Below, one piece after another: positions 62,187 to 64,000 of a DNA stretch of 64,000 nt (its first letter is position 1; every line of letters begins with the position of its first letter). Where the stretch lies: positions 1 to 64,000 of the forward strand of contig JAFAQY010000114.1 of assembly GCA_019261985.1 (NCBI GenBank), given 5' to 3'. Under the pieces are notes generated by a model. It had not been told where the DNA came from. It made no database searches and saw only the letters and a program-made list of their open reading frames with translations. Both the position numbers and the translations under genes were made by a program. The stretch is from Bryobacterales bacterium (GTDB taxonomy: Bacteria; Acidobacteriota; Terriglobia; Bryobacterales; Bryobacteraceae).

Positions 62187-63357
62187 GGTCTATTGCCTGC
62201 TCCAAATTTGGCGCCCCCAGCGGAAGCAGCGGACGTTTCTGCAATTGCCACAAAAATGCCGCGATCCACAGTCCGCCCAGCGCGAGCGGCACAGAAAAAT
62301 TCATCCAGTTGATGTGAAACCCCTCCAGGTGATAACTCGGCATCACGATCCAGAACAGATCCACAAAGCGCATCACGATGATGATCGCTACGACTCCACA
62401 CAGCGCGGGTGGATTCCGTTTCAACGGACGTGATAGCAGCAGCAGAAAAGGAATCAAAAACTGAACCACAATCAGCGCCACGCCGACCCATCCCCAAGTA
62501 GTCCCGAACGTCGGCAGATACCAGGGAATTTCCGTTGTGAGATTGCCCGACCACACGATCAAAAGCTGCGAGAACTCCATATAACCCCACAGCATGATGA
62601 ACATGAACAGCAGTTTTCCTAGATCGTGAAAATGATTGGGGTTCACAATGCCCGCGAGCGGCGGTCGCTGCGAGAACAGCGCGACCGCGACGATCGCGAA
62701 CGACATCGCCGTCAGCCCTTGTCCGACTACGAAGATGAATCCCCAGATCGTGGAGAACCAGTGGGGCACCAGCGATTGCGCCCAATCGACCGATGCGAAC
62801 GTCATCGTGAACACATACACCAGCAGCCCCGGAGCGCTGATCGCCGCCAGCCGGTTGGTCTGATCGCCTGCCCGGTCCTCTACCGCGGACCATTTGTTAA
62901 GGAAATAGGCAAAGGTCAACCAAGCAGCGAAATAGACCACTGCCCGTGCGATGAACATGTACGGATTCATGTAGGGCGCGCGGTGCGCCAGCACGGGATC
63001 GCTGCGCACCTGATCGGCGTGCGCCCATGTGTACAAACGCGGAATCCCGATCAGAATCGGAATAAACAGCACGGCCAATACCGGAAGCGTGCGCATTGCC
63101 GATTCAAGCAGCCGCCGCGTAACCACGCCCCACGCCCCGCCCGTGAGGTACTGAATCATCACCAGCGCCATCGAGCCTAAAGCCAGCCCGATCCAGAACA
63201 AGTAGCCCATCAGGTACGAGCGGAAGAATTGCCCGGGATTGAAGAACGCTCCGATGATTGAGAGGATGAGCAGAATTCCTCCCGCGATCAGGGCTGGGCG
63301 CTGCCAGCGCTGCAAATCGCGCCCGAGATCGCCGGGGATAGCAAACGAAGGCGTCAT
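62173..63357 (-). CDS. actF: Alternative complex III subunit ActF
   Basis: This 394-residue integral membrane protein has about ten helices. It includes FRSYLMGYLFWIGLALGSMA, LVMIQYLTGGAWGVVTRRLL, FMIMLWGYMEFSQLLIVWSG and IVMRFVDLFWIVMPSYHLEG. It is the quinone-binding subunit 2 (ActF) of the quinol:cytochrome c oxidoreductase known as alternative complex III, related to but distinct from NrfD-type ActC. It replaces complex bc1 in donating electrons to the caa3 oxidase genes downstream. It overlaps actE by four bases (ATGA). Confidence 0.92.
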   Translation of the reverse strand: MTPSFAIPGDLGRDLQRWQRPALIAGGILLILSIIGAFFNPGQFFRSYLMGYLFWIGLALGSMALVMIQYLTGGAWGVVTRRLLESAMRTLPVLAVLFIPILIGIPRLYTWAHADQVRSDPVLAHRAPYMNPYMFIARAVVYFAAWLTFAYFLNKWSAVEDRAGDQTNRLAAISAPGLLVYVFTMTFASVDWAQSLVPHWFSTIWGFIFVVGQGLTAMSFAIVAVALFSQRPPLAGIVNPNHFHDLGKLLFMFIMLWGYMEFSQLLIVWSGNLTTEIPWYLPTFGTTWGWVGVALIVVQFLIPFLLLLSRPLKRNPPALCGVVAIIIVMRFVDLFWIVMPSYHLEGFHINWMNFSVPLALGGLWIAAFLWQLQKRPLLPLGAPNLEQAIDHGED

Positions 63358-63929
63358 TGAACCCCCAATTGCGACCGGTTCTGCGCGGGAACATCCGCGA
63401 CCGTCGCGCTACGGCTCAACTGCAACGCGCGAATATAGGCGACGATTGCCCAGCGGTCCGCCGCGGGAATCTGGTCGCGATGATCGGGCATCGCTCCATA
63501 GCCGTTGCTGATTACTTGGAACACGTAACCGGGCGGCGCTTGGCGGATGCGATCCGAATCCAAATCCGCGGGGATTTTGAAGCCGCGCCGCTCGATCATG
63601 CCGTGCCCGGTGCCGAGGCGGTCATGGCACGGGCTGCAGAAGATATCGAAACGCTCCTGCCCGCGCTGAAGCAGCTCCGCGGTGATGGGCGTTGGAATCG
63701 TGTCCATGAAGTTCGCGGGATCGTTGCCGGTATAACCGGTGTAGAACGGATCCGTATTTTGCAATTCATCGATCGCGACGGTTCCCGCCGGAATCGGACG
63801 CGCGGAACGGCCGTCGGGAAAAAATTCGCTAGCGGCAAGCGGCTTGTATCGAGGCTGGTCATGCATATCCTGCCGGCACCCCGCAGCAATCATCGCGAGC
63901 AGCAAGGTGGAGCAGGCTTGAGCCTGCAA
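63354..63929 (-). CDS. actE: Alternative complex III cytochrome c subunit ActE
   Basis: This monoheme c-type cytochrome lipoprotein has about 190 residues. STLLLAMIAAGCRQD is a lipobox with Cys near residue 18. IPAGTVAIDELQNTDPFYTG and TGNDPANFMDTIPTPITAEL precede FDIFCSPCHDRLGTGHGMI (heme site), and AMPDHRDQIPAADRWAIVAY ends the fold, matching ActE. The start is uncertain. The only nearby codon is a TTG at 63929 inside a palindromic repeat, and the frame stays open to the window edge, so the true start may lie beyond it. Confidence 0.88.
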   Translation of the reverse strand: MQAQACSTLLLAMIAAGCRQDMHDQPRYKPLAASEFFPDGRSARPIPAGTVAIDELQNTDPFYTGYTGNDPANFMDTIPTPITAELLQRGQERFDIFCSPCHDRLGTGHGMIERRGFKIPADLDSDRIRQAPPGYVFQVISNGYGAMPDHRDQIPAADRWAIVAYIRALQLSRSATVADVPAQNRSQLGVQ

Positions 63930-63948
63930 CCGAGGCTTCAGCCTCGGC
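63908..63948. repeat. Palindromic repeat in the actE leader
   Basis: gcaggcttgagcctgc and ccgaggcttcagcctcgg are two adjacent palindromes of the repeat family. They occupy the sequence that should encode the actE start and the first part of its lipoprotein signal. The 50 bases beyond show no other gene. Confidence 0.7.
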
Positions 63949-64000
63949 CTGGCCGGCAGTCCGAAGTGCCACCGGAGGCCCGCGCCACTGCTACTCTTCC

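Noticed and set aside
11321-63948. CRISPR array as an explanation for the repeats
   Set aside because: The repeated blocks are palindromes of varied order scattered between genes, with no regular spacers and no cas genes.

Overview
The window looks like chromosomal DNA of an acidobacterium, most probably of the Solibacter/Bryobacter group. This is inferred from gene families, not from a search: a PadR-type regulator followed by an 885-residue ADOP permease (acidobacterial duplicated orphan permease), a VWFA-related acidobacterial protein, secreted proteins with 'DGKPDLSGIW' domains, an alternative complex III plus caa3-type oxidase locus, and a dense family of intergenic mosaics of short palindromes (for example gtggggcaggttgccaacctg followed by cgcgattgccaatcgcg).

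Layout. 1-8.4 kb is accessory and partly decayed: a small zinc-finger protein, a secreted protein, an MFS exporter lying between a tRNA-Val 3' fragment and the intact tRNA-Val gene, an NHL beta-propeller protein, a cyclase-family hydrolase and three broken genes. 8.4-16.3 kb holds secreted proteins and cytochromes (DoxX-LSGIW fusion, two c-type cytochromes, a double-LSGIW protein), an ABC exporter and a Tat-exported FMN oxidase. 16.5-25 kb holds an ABC permease/ATPase pair, rsmE, ruvA, a FecR-like protein, the VWFA protein and padR-ADOP. 25-38.8 kb holds a large secreted metalloprotease, a P/Q-rich coiled-coil membrane protein, an aldo/keto reductase, a DUF72 protein, a methyltransferase, a peptidase-MA/TPR protein, a broken ankyrin gene and a second MacB/ADOP-like permease. 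38.9-41.9 kb is a flagellar hook-junction operon, flgM-flgN-flgK-flgL, behind a near-consensus sigma-28 promoter.

41.9-47 kb is the most unusual part. A group II intron (41964-43818) sits inside one of the intergenic palindromes and carries a dead reverse transcriptase. Next to it is a 3 kb island bounded by a copy of the tRNA-Leu(CAA) 3' end and by the tRNA gene itself. The island holds remnants of a tyrosine recombinase, an FRG-domain gene, a DUF262 gene and a GNAT-like gene. I read it as a decayed integrative island, possibly a defence cassette.

47-50.8 kb holds an XRE/S24-like regulator that seems to share an operator motif (TTCTG-N4-CAGAA) with a 47-residue secreted or membrane peptide gene next door, then ubiX-pheA and another LSGIW protein. 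51-56.6 kb encodes a 1671-residue hybrid histidine kinase with two kinase cores and an overlapping response regulator. 56.8-64 kb is a minus-strand respiratory operon: actE, actF, a small membrane protein, SCO1/SenC, ctaC with fused cytochrome c, ctaD (A2-type), ctaE and subunit IV. In this operon the palindromic repeats have entered the 5' ends of genes. One lies in frame in the SCO signal-peptide region, one in the actE leader, and three tandem units separate ctaC from ctaD and duplicate the ctaD start codon.

Frameshifts are confined to accessory genes while housekeeping genes are intact. This points to real decay rather than general sequencing error, but read-level checks are not possible here.
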